A stretch of 49,392 nt of DNA from Enterococcus italicus DSM 15952 (GTDB lineage: Bacteria; Bacillota; Bacilli; Lactobacillales; Enterococcaceae). Positions within the stretch are counted from its first letter, which is position 1; every line of letters starts with the position of its first letter. The notes beneath the pieces were generated by a model. That model did no database searches, was not told the origin of the DNA, and was given only the letters and a program-made list of their open reading frames with translations. Location of the stretch: assembly GCF_000185365.1 (NCBI RefSeq), contig NZ_GL622241.1, positions 858,895 to 908,286 of the forward strand, given 5' to 3'. Below are positions 9,709 through 17,913 of the stretch, in pieces. The position numbers and the translations under genes were made by a program.

Positions 9709-9785
9709 TGGTATTGTTTACCCCATAAGAGCCCCGGAAACTCAAATGATTGTAAACATTCGAAATTGAATTGGAGGAAAAAATT
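9709..9785 (+). ncRNA. L13-type ribosomal protein leader
   Basis: The ~75-nt untranslated region has short GC-rich pairing elements (TTTACCCC, GAGCCCCGG) before the rplM RBS. Its position and size fit the L13 leader described upstream of rplM-rpsI in Firmicutes, where L13 represses its own operon. The assignment rests on context; I could not score the fold. Confidence 0.5.
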
Positions 9786-10229
9786 GTGCGTACAACATAT
9801 ATGGCCAAACCAGGCGAAGTAGAACGTAAATGGTATGTCGTTGATGCAACAGATGTTCCTTTAGGACGTCTATCAGCAGTCGTAGCTTCTGTTCTACGAG
9901 GAAAAAATAAACCAACATTCACTCCTCATGTGGATACTGGTGATTTCGTCATCGTAATTAATGCAGATAAAGTAAAATTAACAGGTAATAAAGCTTCAGG
10001 AAAAATTTACTACCGTCACTCAAACTTCCCAGGAGGATTAAAATCAGTAACTGCTGGTGAATTACGTGCAAATAATTCTCGTCGTTTGATCGAAACTTCT
10101 GTAAAAGGTATGTTACCTAAGAACACGTTAGGTCGCGCTCAAGGAATGAAACTTCACGTATATGCTGAAGGAACTCATCCACATGCAGCTCAACAACCAA
10201 AAGTATTGGACATCACAAACTTAATCTAA
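9786..10229 (+). CDS. rplM: 50S ribosomal protein L13
   Basis: 147 residues. The start is a GTG at 9786 ([16 protein letters not shown]), eight bases after GGAGG; the frame is open a little upstream but only across the RBS itself. The family signature [13 protein letters not shown] and the [11 protein letters not shown]-like segment are clear. It is the first gene of the rplM-rpsI operon. Confidence 0.96.
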   Translation: MRTTYMAKPGEVERKWYVVDATDVPLGRLSAVVASVLRGKNKPTFTPHVDTGDFVIVINADKVKLTGNKASGKIYYRHSNFPGGLKSVTAGELRANNSRRLIETSVKGMLPKNTLGRAQGMKLHVYAEGTHPHAAQQPKVLDITNLI

Positions 10230-10244
10230 TAGGAGGGAATTTCA

Positions 10245-10637
10245 TTGGCACAAGCTCAATATATCGGCACTGGCCGTCGTAAAAATGCTGTGGCCCGCGT
10301 ACGTTTAGTACCAGGTACAGGTAAAATCACTGTTAACAAAAAAGACGTTACTGAATATATCCCACACGCTGACTTGCGTGAAGTAATCAACCAACCATTT
10401 GGCGTTACTGAAACAAAAGGCGCTTACGATGTTTTCGTAAACGTAAACGGTGGTGGATATGCTGGACAATCTGGCGCAATCCGTCATGGTATCGCTCGCG
10501 CATTACTAGAAGTAGACCCAGACTTCCGTTTAGCTCTTAAACAAGCTGGCTTACTTACTCGTGACGCACGTATGGTTGAACGTAAAAAACCAGGTCTTAA
10601 GAAAGCTCGTAAAGCATCTCAATTTTCAAAACGTTAA
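10245..10637 (+). CDS. rpsI: 30S ribosomal protein S9; integration target of the mobile elements
   Basis: 130 residues starting at TTG (AGGAGG upstream), with the typical basic tail ending KASQFSKR. The last ~53 bases are repeated at 20696-20748, and the last 16-base core also at 27969-27984, so the 3' end is an attachment site for tyrosine integrases. The copy at 20696-20748 encodes the same peptide with synonymous changes. Insertion therefore leaves an intact S9. Confidence 0.96.
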   Translation: MAQAQYIGTGRRKNAVARVRLVPGTGKITVNKKDVTEYIPHADLREVINQPFGVTETKGAYDVFVNVNGGGYAGQSGAIRHGIARALLEVDPDFRLALKQAGLLTRDARMVERKKPGLKKARKASQFSKR

Positions 10638-10638
10638 T
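10586..10638 (+). repeat. Left attachment site of element A (rpsI 3' end)
   Basis: A 53-bp direct repeat with 20696-20748, differing at a few synonymous third positions. The core TTCAAAACGTTAAT-type sequence includes the rpsI stop codon. The integrase gene lies directly beyond it, as expected for a site-specific element. Confidence 0.85.
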
Positions 10639-10663
10639 ATCCTTTATATATCAACGTTTCTGG

Positions 10664-10695
10664 CACTTTCTGATTTTTGGAAAGTGTCTTTTTTT
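10664..10695 (+). terminator. Terminator of rplM-rpsI, element copy
   Basis: CACTTTC (10664-10670) pairs with GAAAGTG (10680-10686), followed by TCTTTTTTTG. The same hairpin and flanking bases recur at 28076-28111, so this terminator belongs to the integrated element and replaces the native one. Confidence 0.85.
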
Positions 10696-10811
10696 GTACG
10701 CTTAGGTACGAAAAAATGTACGAGATTTTGAATAGGCTGTTTTTAAGACCTAGGTTAGGAACCATATAATTGTTCTTTTTAAGTTGTTTAGTTGTTATTT
10801 TAAACTGTTAT

Positions 10812-12047
10812 TTATTTCGCTTGGCGAGCTTCATCCAGACGTTTCTCGAATTTCTCATAGGTGGAAAGATCCACAACGTTCGGTGTATTAACGTATATCT
10901 CTGTCGTTTTGATATCCGAGTGGGTCAAGGCTTGAGAAATTTGAGCCATCGTTGCACCACCTTCACGAGCTAAGGTACTAAAGGTATGCCGCAGCTTGTG
11001 TGGATTTGTTTGAGTCAGTTCCTCATGTCTTCGGCGAATGGATTTTAGCCGATAATTTAAATAATCCACATGAACTGGAATGTTTACTTCGCCACTTCGA
11101 TTGGCATAAGTGAAAAGAAACTGTTCTTTTGTCTGCTTAATCCCAAGCTGTAAAAGTTCTTCCTTTTGCTTTTTCTTCCATTCTTTTAAAAGTTCAATAA
11201 GGAATGTCGGAATCTTGAATTTCGTGGCTTTTCGACCTTTTGTGGATTTCAGATTGCCAAACTTATCCTTACTTTGAATCAAACTGACATAACCATTTTC
11301 AAAATCAATATGTTTCCACTGAAGGGCATAGGATTCGCTCTTGCGGTCACCTAGATTCAACGTCAGCATAAAGAGAACATAGTCTTGCATGATGAGGGAA
11401 CCATTGCGATAATCCTCATTGGTTGCGTCTAACCAAGCAATCAATTCTTCTGCTGTCAGTGCTTCACCATTTAACTGACGTTCTGCTTTTAGTTGTTGTT
11501 TCTTAGGATCACCTACATAGCGAATGACTTTTTCGATCCGATTGTATTCGATATACTCTAATAATTCCGCGATATCAAAAACCTGATTGACATAACTTTT
11601 AATGATTTTGATATTGGCGTAGGTTTGGGATTTTTTCATCAATGTACGAAGCACAAAGTCTTTATTGTCGTTTAAAAACTTGATGGAATAATCCCCAAAC
11701 ATCGGTAGAATATGAAGACGGAAGACATCTTTTGTATTGCTAATGGTTGTAGCAGTCGGAATTTGTCGAGAACGACCTGTCGAACCAGCGATATACATAT
11801 CCAACCAAACCGTTTGATAAAACTCTTTGAATTTGATATGGCCGTTCAGTTCAAAGGAACGAGCGCTTTTTTCGTTAAGGACACGTTGGATTTTTTGAGT
11901 AAGATCTTTTTCAGCCTGTTCTGCTTCTTTCTTTGTTCTGAATGTTTTGCGGTAGCGCTCGGTAGTGACACCGAGAATTTGTCGCACCTCCTTGGGGTAA
12001 AAGACCTCCAATTTGTAGTGATTGTTTTTCAATTTGGTAATTGCCAT
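10812..12047 (-). CDS. int: Tyrosine-family site-specific integrase
   Basis: 411 residues. An N-terminal arm-binding segment (AITKLKNNHYKLEVFYP) is followed by a SAM-like core-binding domain (~residues 60-180) and the catalytic domain (~200-400). Catalytic residues are seen as Arg in LGDRKSESYALQW, HKLRHTF (HxxR), the LTHSDIKTT His and the final EIYVN Tyr. It would insert the element into the rpsI end. It transcribes toward rpsI and lies ~170 bp from the att site. A decayed copy of the same gene is at 28217-29459. Confidence 0.93.
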   Translation of the reverse strand: MAITKLKNNHYKLEVFYPKEVRQILGVTTERYRKTFRTKKEAEQAEKDLTQKIQRVLNEKSARSFELNGHIKFKEFYQTVWLDMYIAGSTGRSRQIPTATTISNTKDVFRLHILPMFGDYSIKFLNDNKDFVLRTLMKKSQTYANIKIIKSYVNQVFDIAELLEYIEYNRIEKVIRYVGDPKKQQLKAERQLNGEALTAEELIAWLDATNEDYRNGSLIMQDYVLFMLTLNLGDRKSESYALQWKHIDFENGYVSLIQSKDKFGNLKSTKGRKATKFKIPTFLIELLKEWKKKQKEELLQLGIKQTKEQFLFTYANRSGEVNIPVHVDYLNYRLKSIRRRHEELTQTNPHKLRHTFSTLAREGGATMAQISQALTHSDIKTTEIYVNTPNVVDLSTYEKFEKRLDEARQAK

Positions 12048-12115
12048 GTTACTTCCTACTTTCTTATACGCAAACCAGAACGTAGGAATGACTACGTTCT
12101 GATTATAAACCGCTT

Positions 12116-12391
12116 CTAGCGATTATAGCAACGCAGCCATTCATCCACGACTTGTCGATCAAAACGAACAACACCTTGAATCGTGATTCTCGGCAATCCT
12201 TGTTCGACCCATTTATCCAAAGTATTATTGGCAATGTGGAGATATTGGCAAGTTTCTTTTTTGGTTAAATAGCGCTTGTCGAGAGTGACGTCTTTTCGAA
12301 CTTGATTCACACTATTCAGAATAAGTGTATAAACGCTATTTCCCAACTGCTTCATTTGCTCATCACTGAGTAAAAATTGAACTTCATTCAT
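12116..12391 (-). CDS. xis: Excisionase (MerR-like winged helix, Tn916 Xis type)
   Basis: 91 residues from MNEVQFLLSDE; the chosen ATG follows AAAGGAGG and avoids overlap with the initiator gene. The C-terminal half has the Xis-type helix-turn-helix (KRYLTKKETCQYLHIANNTL) and a wing ending in FDRQVVDEWL. Such proteins bend att DNA and favour excision. It lies 68 nt upstream of the integrase in the same direction. A second intact homologue is at 29528-29803. Confidence 0.85.
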   Translation of the reverse strand: MNEVQFLLSDEQMKQLGNSVYTLILNSVNQVRKDVTLDKRYLTKKETCQYLHIANNTLDKWVEQGLPRITIQGVVRFDRQVVDEWLRCYNR

Positions 12392-12407
12392 AGCTAACCT
12401 CCTTTCG

Positions 12408-13439
12408 TTAGTAAGAATCTTCATTTTCCAATTCCAGTATTTTTTGTTCGATAAAAGTTTGATCCGTTTCTGTAAATTTTTCTTTGCCCTTGGCTAATAA
12501 TTCTTTCAAATAAACTTCCGCTTGATCTGGCCCATAGGCTTGTAGAAAAGCTTCATAAACCATGGCAAGAGATTTCGAGGTGGTATTCTCTAGCCAGAAT
12601 TTCTTCTTGGAAAAAGTTGGCTTTTCCCGGACGACACGTAAGGGAATTTTTGGAATGCCCCCCACAAATTTGTCCCACCATTTCATATTGGGCCAACGAG
12701 CTTTATTGTGATAATTGACCGGTCCTTTGGGTTTGGTCTTGAAGCTGTAGTGGGAAGCTAAAATGCCACGAATGACCGTATTGAGTGGTATTCCTTTCGC
12801 AAGTTTTTCTATTGCTTGCCGGGCCTTTTGATCGGTTAATTCCATTTCCCAGCGAACCCATTCATTGACTTGGGCGATTTCACCTGTCTTATCTCGAATT
12901 TCTTGCTTTTTATCGTAAATCCGCAGTAGTTGAGGTTGAGCACCAATATAAAGCGTGTGGCCTGTCAGAATGCCATCTCGTAATTGACCACTATTCACTT
13001 CTCGAAAGTGGCGACTTTGAGAGCTGAGTTGGCCGTTCTTCACATATTTTTGCAAGGTAGACACTGGAGGAGAGGAGCCATCAAACAAGTCCATCGCTAA
13101 GTCTGCACGAGTGATGGTTCCTTTGGCTTTTAAAATGGTGGCTAAGAATTTCTGCCAATGCCAACCCTCAACGCTGGACATATATTCTTCATATTGGCGA
13201 CACCCTTGCCCCGATAAGTTTACTAACAGATTGTTATGGTGGTCGCTTTGATGGATGATGATATCTGCAAAGGAATAGTGAGAATCGTAAGTGGGAAAAG
13301 GACTCCCTTTCTTTTCCGAAGTAAAGTCAGAAAGGGCAATTCCCAATAAATCCGCAACTTTTTCCATTGAAGCATCCGGCAATGAAAAGCGTAGAAAATC
13401 AATCAGACATTCGTTACTTTGCCGGTGTGTTTGGTTCAT
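12408..13439 (-). CDS. Rep_trans / MobT-like replication initiator or relaxase
   Basis: 343 residues of the replication-initiation-factor family (pT181 Rep and Tn916 Orf20/MobT). Members nick DNA at an origin with a tyrosine and start rolling-circle replication or transfer. The conserved LLRIYDKKQE block carries the probable catalytic Tyr, and EWVRWEMEL follows. An N-terminal region with LVNLSGQGCRQYE is also family-like. It overlaps the upstream gene by 26 nt. With no coupling protein nearby it probably serves intracellular replication or mobilisation by a helper. Confidence 0.8.
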   Translation of the reverse strand: MNQTHRQSNECLIDFLRFSLPDASMEKVADLLGIALSDFTSEKKGSPFPTYDSHYSFADIIIHQSDHHNNLLVNLSGQGCRQYEEYMSSVEGWHWQKFLATILKAKGTITRADLAMDLFDGSSPPVSTLQKYVKNGQLSSQSRHFREVNSGQLRDGILTGHTLYIGAQPQLLRIYDKKQEIRDKTGEIAQVNEWVRWEMELTDQKARQAIEKLAKGIPLNTVIRGILASHYSFKTKPKGPVNYHNKARWPNMKWWDKFVGGIPKIPLRVVREKPTFSKKKFWLENTTSKSLAMVYEAFLQAYGPDQAEVYLKELLAKGKEKFTETDQTFIEQKILELENEDSY

Positions 13440-13926
13440 TCGCTTCTCCTAGCTGATAGGAGGTGGCGCTGATTTTCAACGCTGCAAATTGCCAGGTATC
13501 AATCATTGGTTGACCTTCTCCCACAAATGATTTTTTCTGAATTTTTCGGGGATAAACATTTAAACCAGTAAAACGAATGGGAATCAACTCGCCGTCTTCA
13601 TAGTTATCTAAAATAGGCAGTTCTTCTTGATGCTCGACCACAATGGTGATAGGGGAGCCGAGTTCTGTTCCGCCGTTGTTTAGAACCAGTTCGACAAAAG
13701 CCCGATCATAGACTTTGAAGGTGAGGGTCATTAGCCCGGTTTCAACACGTTCGCCAACATGGTTCTGTTCACGTTCCATGCGCATTTGAATATCACTTTT
13801 GGCTACAACAAAACGTTGCGGGAGTTTGAATTGTTTGAGATCGAAACGTAGACTGGCTAGATTGACAGTTTCTGAATCGTTTAGTGAGATGCTGGTTCCT
13901 TTTTGGATCATTAATTTATTTGACAT
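13414..13926 (-). CDS. Element accessory protein of unknown function
   Basis: 170 residues from MSNKLMIQKGTSI, with GGAGAA upstream. I do not recognise the family. The protein is mostly beta-strand-like with no membrane segment. It precedes and overlaps the initiator gene, the slot that DUF961-type Orf22/23 proteins occupy in Tn916 relatives. It may assist DNA processing. No homologue is left in element C, which is cut off before this gene. Confidence 0.6.
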   Translation of the reverse strand: MSNKLMIQKGTSISLNDSETVNLASLRFDLKQFKLPQRFVVAKSDIQMRMEREQNHVGERVETGLMTLTFKVYDRAFVELVLNNGGTELGSPITIVVEHQEELPILDNYEDGELIPIRFTGLNVYPRKIQKKSFVGEGQPMIDTWQFAALKISATSYQLGEANEPNTPAK

Positions 13927-14475
13927 GTGTATTTCTCCTTTGATTTTGAATTTAGTCTTTGTTTTAATTGGTTGAAACAAAGTAGAGTGGGTGCACGAAT
14001 CAGTTGCATAAAATTTCCTCCTTTCACTAACAAGAACAATTTGGAACTCCCTATTTTCCAAAAAATGTGGAATTTCTCATAATTTTCTTTATGGATGATT
14101 TCCCTTCCATTACTACTACAATCTGAGTAGGGTAATTTTTCGAAACAACAGACAATTGAATTGACTTGTAAGAGATTCTTAAGCTATTTGCTTCTTAATC
14201 GCCTCATTTCGAAAAAGTTTCTTTTTTGAGAAAACACAAAAAAGACGTGTAAACGAACTCTGCTCTGCCGCTGGCAGCCGGTCCGTTCACACGTCTTTTG
14301 CTTTTCTATTTAGCTAATTTTGACAAAAATTGAATCTTTGAAAAATGCTCATGAAGCCTTTTGTAGCAAGCTTAAGCGGGATTTCCAATGAGTTCGGTAC
14401 CCCCGTGTTACTAACGGGGAATCCCATAGTGATAATTTGACTAAACTCCTTAGAATAAGAAAAATAGGACTTGTT
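13927..14475. other. Gene-free stretch of element A, with possible transfer or replication origin
   Basis: About 550 bases without a credible gene, between the initiator module and the manganese cargo. It holds the nested hairpin at 14240-14299. Its position beside a Rep_trans/MobT gene makes it a reasonable place for an origin, but no nick-site consensus could be identified by eye. Confidence 0.4.
14240..14299. repeat. Nested hairpin (terminator or origin-associated structure)
   Basis: Outer 11-bp perfect stem AAAAGACGTGT (14240-14250) with ACACGTCTTTT (14289-14299). Inside it is a second stem, CTGCC-GCT-GGCAG (14265-14277), plus GAAC/GTTC pairing. A- and T-rich flanks would let it terminate transcription both ways. 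A single-strand origin or oriT role is also possible. Confidence 0.6.
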
Positions 14476-14868
14476 TTATGAACCATATTGGATATGGCTT
14501 TCAATAGTCTCCTGTGCTGTATAACAGTCAAGTTTTTCAAAAAATAGAGGGCTCTGAACTTGTAGGAGTTCATCTATGATTTCTGGTGACTTAGTTTTCG
14601 AAATATCAAGATAGGATGTTAAGAAAGTTGAGAGTATACGACGTCTTTCTTTAAGTAAAGCTACTTGTTTCTTACCTGATGATGTTAAAAAAACACCTTG
14701 ATAAGAAATGCGCTGAACTATATTTTGATTAACCAATCGATCCATTATTTCTGTAACAGAAGAAGGCTTAACCTCTAAGAAATCAGCAATTTGTCTATTT
14801 TTTACCAAGTGTTTATCTTCACTAAGCTTATCAATCGCTAATAGATACTTTTCTTGAGTCGGTGTCAA
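14476..14868 (-). CDS. Small DtxR/MntR-family regulator
   Basis: 130 residues starting at TTG (MTPTQEKYLLAI), six bases after AAGGAGG. The N-terminal winged helix (NRQIADFLEVKPSSVTEIMDRL) is typical of MntR. The length is that of short MntR proteins lacking the SH3-like domain. By eye alignment with B. subtilis MntR, the usual metal ligands are mostly replaced: RRILSTFL stands where HELLEQFL has its His, and the EGIEHH segment is PEIIDELL. It may therefore sense metal differently or not at all. It follows the Mn ABC operon and probably represses it. Confidence 0.75.
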   Translation of the reverse strand: MTPTQEKYLLAIDKLSEDKHLVKNRQIADFLEVKPSSVTEIMDRLVNQNIVQRISYQGVFLTSSGKKQVALLKERRRILSTFLTSYLDISKTKSPEIIDELLQVQSPLFFEKLDCYTAQETIESHIQYGS

Positions 14869-14923
14869 TGTTGGGCCTCCTTTCAAGCAAAACCAGTAGC
14901 ATCCTGAGTTATTAAATTTGAGC

Positions 14924-14939
14924 GTCCTTATGTAACCTA
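14924..14939 (-). promoter_or_regulatory. Possible operator before the MntR-like gene
   Basis: On the minus strand this reads TAGGTTACATAAGGAC. The TAGGTT start matches the boxes before mntB and mntH, but the second half fits only with a one-base shift. Weak evidence of autoregulation. Confidence 0.3.
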
Positions 14940-15042
14940 GCTAAAAATAATTGTAAGCAAAAATTTGGCTAAGTTAAGTAATAATGTATTTGTTGATAAT
15001 ATCTTATCATGATGAGGTATCTGTGAACCGTTCAAGCATCAA

Positions 15043-15093
15043 AAGTTTTCCCTCTAAATAAATTACAAGAATAATTACTTAGAGGGGAACTTT
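15043..15093. terminator. Terminator after the Mn ABC operon
   Basis: CCCTCTAA (15050-15057) pairs with TTAGAGGG (15079-15086), extended by AAGTT/AACTT, with a T-rich minus-strand exit. It lies 30 nt beyond the stop of the binding-protein gene and separates it from the regulator gene. Confidence 0.7.
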
Positions 15094-15119
15094 AAGATAT
15101 CAATATATTTTTAGTATTG

Positions 15120-16055
15120 TTAAGCTAAACCATCATGAATTTTGTCTAGATTCCACTTCATCATCGTATAGTAGGTATCACCTTCAGTGCCTTCTTTTGC
15201 TAATGAATCAGTAAAAATTTTGGAATAGATTTCTAATCCCGTTTCGTCGGCAATCTTATTCATCGATTTAGGTGAAACAGAAGTTTCTACGAATAAATGT
15301 TTGACATCAGAGTTTTCAATTTTAGCTAAGACGGCTTTCATTTGTTCGGGAGTACCTTGAGATTCGGTATTGATTTCCCAAATATAAGCTGGCGTTACAT
15401 GATAGGCTTTTGAGAAGTATTTGAAGGCGCCCTCTGAAGTGACCAACAAACGCTGTGATTCAGGAATATCTAGAAATTTTGATTGCGCTTCTTCGTGTAA
15501 CTTTTGTAATTTTTCGATATAAGCATCAGAATTAGTTTGGTAATAATCTGCATTTTTTGAATCTTTTTCCTTTAATACTTTGGTGATCGTTTTAACGTAT
15601 TGAATACCATTGGCTAAATCAAGCCATGCATGAGGATCTTCTTCTTCAACGTTGGTTGTTAAATGCTCCGGTGATACACCCTCACTAGCAGCAAAGACAT
15701 CTTTATCGAATTCCTTATGAGCAGTGCTTACCAACTTCTTGAACCAACCACTACCGCCAGTTTCTAAATTCAGTCCGTTATGAAACAAAACTGTTGCATC
15801 CGTTGCTTTTGAGATGTCTTCAGGTTTAGGTTCATATTCGTGAGGATCCACGCCGCGTTGAACAATACTATATAGCTCAACTCGATCTTTAGCCACATTT
15901 TTGACCATATCTTCTAAAATTGAATTTGTGGTTACTACGCTGATTTTTTTTGCATCGGTTGTTTGTTTAGAATCGCCACTTCGTCCGTTGACAAAAAAGA
16001 TTACTCCCGTCACAGCTACAATTACCACGACAATCGTTACTAATATTCTTTTCAT
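15120..16055 (-). CDS. Manganese-type ABC substrate-binding protein (PsaA/MntC family)
   Basis: 311 residues. This is a cluster A-I metal-binding protein that delivers Mn2+ (or Zn2+) to the membrane transporter. The four ligands expected for Mn binding are seen: His in DPHEYEP, His in PHAWLD, Glu in TSEGAFKYFSKAY, and Asp in FTDSLAKEG. There is no His-rich loop, which argues for Mn over Zn. Unusually, the N-terminus (MKRILVTIVVVIVAVTGVIF) has no lipobox Cys, so the protein may be held by an uncleaved helix. It is the last gene of the ABC operon. Confidence 0.9.
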   Translation of the reverse strand: MKRILVTIVVVIVAVTGVIFFVNGRSGDSKQTTDAKKISVVTTNSILEDMVKNVAKDRVELYSIVQRGVDPHEYEPKPEDISKATDATVLFHNGLNLETGGSGWFKKLVSTAHKEFDKDVFAASEGVSPEHLTTNVEEEDPHAWLDLANGIQYVKTITKVLKEKDSKNADYYQTNSDAYIEKLQKLHEEAQSKFLDIPESQRLLVTSEGAFKYFSKAYHVTPAYIWEINTESQGTPEQMKAVLAKIENSDVKHLFVETSVSPKSMNKIADETGLEIYSKIFTDSLAKEGTEGDTYYTMMKWNLDKIHDGLA

Positions 16056-16057
16056 AT

Positions 16058-16912
16058 TTACGCCTCTTTTCTATTTTTGTGTAGATGTAACAAGTTTTGT
16101 TTTGGTGAGAAGATAAAGGAAATTAGGAATAACCCTGCAGCGACAATAACAATCGCGGGACCAGAAGCCCAGTTAAATGTGTAGCTGAAGTACAAACCAC
16201 AAATTGATGCGACAACACCAAATATAGCGGAGAAAACAAGCATCACAGACAAGCGGTCAGTCCAAAAGTATGCTGTTGCAGCAGGTGTGATCAACATGGC
16301 CACTACTAAAATAATTCCCACAGTTTGTAATGCCGAAACAGTTACCAGTGTTAAGACGAGCATAAGGCTATAGTGGATTAGTTGGGTATTTAATCCATAT
16401 GTTTTAGCGAAGGTCTGATCAAAGGAAGTGATTAACAATTCTTTATAAAATACTTGTACAAAAATAATCACAATTCCTAAAACAATTGCCGTTGTGATCA
16501 TATCACTATTACTAACAGCTAGAATGTTTCCAAATAAAATATGGTGTAGATTGGTTGAGCTTTCGGCCATAGAGATTAAAATGAATCCCAATGCATAAAA
16601 GAAGCTGAAGACAACCCCTATTGCAGTATCTACTTTGATTTTACTATGAGAAGCCACGTAGCCGATTAACATTGCAGCTAGTACACCAAAAATAGATGCT
16701 CCAATCAAGATATTTATACCTAACATATAAGCAACAGCAACCCCTGGCAATACTGAATGAGAAATAGCGTCCCCCATCAAAGACATTCCTCGTAGAATGA
16801 TGAAACTCCCAATAATCCCAGACATAATCCCCACCATTATTGCAGTGATTAATGCACTTTGAAGGAAATCATATTTTCCTAACGCTTGAAAAAAATCCGA
16901 GAGAGCAGTCAT
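16058..16912 (-). CDS. Manganese-type ABC transporter permease
   Basis: 284 residues with about eight to nine hydrophobic helices, of the ZnuB/PsaC/MntB family. The family segments GDAISHSVLPGVAVAYMLG and LQTVGIILVVAMLITPAATAY are well preserved. It starts immediately after the ATPase stop codon and ends two bases before the binding-protein gene, which indicates translational coupling within one operon. Confidence 0.92.
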   Translation of the reverse strand: MTALSDFFQALGKYDFLQSALITAIMVGIMSGIIGSFIILRGMSLMGDAISHSVLPGVAVAYMLGINILIGASIFGVLAAMLIGYVASHSKIKVDTAIGVVFSFFYALGFILISMAESSTNLHHILFGNILAVSNSDMITTAIVLGIVIIFVQVFYKELLITSFDQTFAKTYGLNTQLIHYSLMLVLTLVTVSALQTVGIILVVAMLITPAATAYFWTDRLSVMLVFSAIFGVVASICGLYFSYTFNWASGPAIVIVAAGLFLISFIFSPKQNLLHLHKNRKEA

Positions 16913-17644
16913 TCAATTTACCTCCTGAAATAGAACTGAAGATAAGTCATCACTGAATGCTTTACTGATATTCTTCGAATTGTAGACTTCTTGAGTTGGC
17001 CCAAAGTCAATGATTCCGTGATTCATAATGACTAATTCATCAAAGTAATCATAAACTTTATTTAAATCGTGATGGATAACGATAATGGTTTTTTGTTCGT
17101 CTCGCCATTGTTTTAAAATAGCCATGATGGCACGCTCACTTTCCACATCAATTCCAACAAAAGGTTCATCTAAGACAACAATTTCTGCCTGTTGTAAAAT
17201 TGCTCGAGCTACGAATACCCGCTGTAATTGTCCGCCTGACAAATTACCTATTTGCCGATTAGCAAAGTCAGTCATTTTAACTTGCTCAAGAGCTGCATCA
17301 CAAGCAACACGTTCGCTTTTTCCTGGAGTCTTAAACAATCCCAGTTTTCCATAACTACCAGTTAAAACCAAATCATAGACATTGATTGGAAAACTGAGAT
17401 CTAAATCCTTTCGTTGCTCTACATAGGCAACCTTCTTTTTTACTGTTGCCATTGAATGACCATCAAGCGCGCTACTACCTGATTTTGGATGAATAAGACC
17501 CAATATTGCCTTGATTAAAGTAGATTTACCAGCTCCATTAGGTCCGATAATGCCAGTAATCTTCCCTGCATTAAAATGGACGGATAAATTATTGAATACC
17601 GGTGTATCGCAGTACGCAACAGATAATTTTTTTACAGTTAACAA
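16913..17644 (-). CDS. Manganese-type ABC transporter ATP-binding protein
   Basis: 243 residues with Walker A GPNGAGKST, signature LSGGQLQR, Walker B VVLDEPFVGID and an H-loop His in IVIHHDL. It matches the PsaB/MntA ATPase of Mn/Zn uptake systems. It is the first gene of the operon, with AAAGGAGG upstream and a promoter at 17683-17711. Confidence 0.93.
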   Translation of the reverse strand: MLTVKKLSVAYCDTPVFNNLSVHFNAGKITGIIGPNGAGKSTLIKAILGLIHPKSGSSALDGHSMATVKKKVAYVEQRKDLDLSFPINVYDLVLTGSYGKLGLFKTPGKSERVACDAALEQVKMTDFANRQIGNLSGGQLQRVFVARAILQQAEIVVLDEPFVGIDVESERAIMAILKQWRDEQKTIIVIHHDLNKVYDYFDELVIMNHGIIDFGPTQEVYNSKNISKAFSDDLSSVLFQEVN

Positions 17645-17677
17645 ATAAAAACCTCCTTTAAAAACTAAATTTTTCTA

Positions 17678-17711
17678 ATTTTAGTTTAACCTATAAAAAT
17701 ATTTTGGTCAA
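17678..17711 (-). promoter_or_regulatory. Promoter and putative operator of the Mn ABC operon
   Basis: On the minus strand: TTGACC (17711-17706), a 17-nt spacer, then TAAACT (17688-17683). TAGGTTAAACTAAAAT (17693-17678) overlaps the -10 box. An 8-bp inverted repeat (AAACTAAA at 17662-17669, TTTAGTTT at 17680-17687) covers the -10 and start. A box of the same form lies over the mntH promoter, so the local MntR-like protein is the likely binder. Confidence 0.6.
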
Positions 17712-17761
17712 CCTTACTTTTTTCTCTCGACTATTTCAACAAAAAATCGTGAATATTAACA

Positions 17762-17775
17762 ATGGTAATTATCAT
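17762..17775. promoter_or_regulatory. Near-palindrome between the divergent Mn operons
   Basis: ATGGTAATTATCAT, a 7+7 inverted repeat with one mismatched pair, roughly midway between the mntB and mntH starts. It could be an extra regulator site. Evidence is sequence symmetry only. Confidence 0.3.
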
Positions 17776-17868
17776 ATAGATATATTTTTAACGTGTACAA
17801 TTGATTCATTCCGATACAAATGAAATGAAGGCAAATAATATTAAATTAGGCGAATGTTTATTTTTTTT

Positions 17869-17884
17869 TAGGTTTGTCTAATAT
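17869..17884 (+). promoter_or_regulatory. Putative operator over the mntH promoter
   Basis: TAGGTTTGTCTAATAT. It shares TAGGTT-N3-CTAA with the mntB operator and includes a likely -10 (TAATAT, 17879-17884), so binding would block transcription of mntH and uspA. Confidence 0.5.
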
Positions 17885-17913
17885 TTTGCTTTAATTTAAT
17901 AAAAAAGAGGTGT

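Noticed and set aside
9595-9822. Open frame upstream of rplM
   Set aside because: It spans the promoter, leader and RBS of rplM, and has no RBS or recognisable product.
14349-14573. Open frame overlapping the end of the MntR-like gene, considered as a frameshifted C-terminal domain
   Set aside because: It shows no resemblance to the DtxR dimerisation or SH3 domains, and the 130-residue protein is already a normal short-MntR length.
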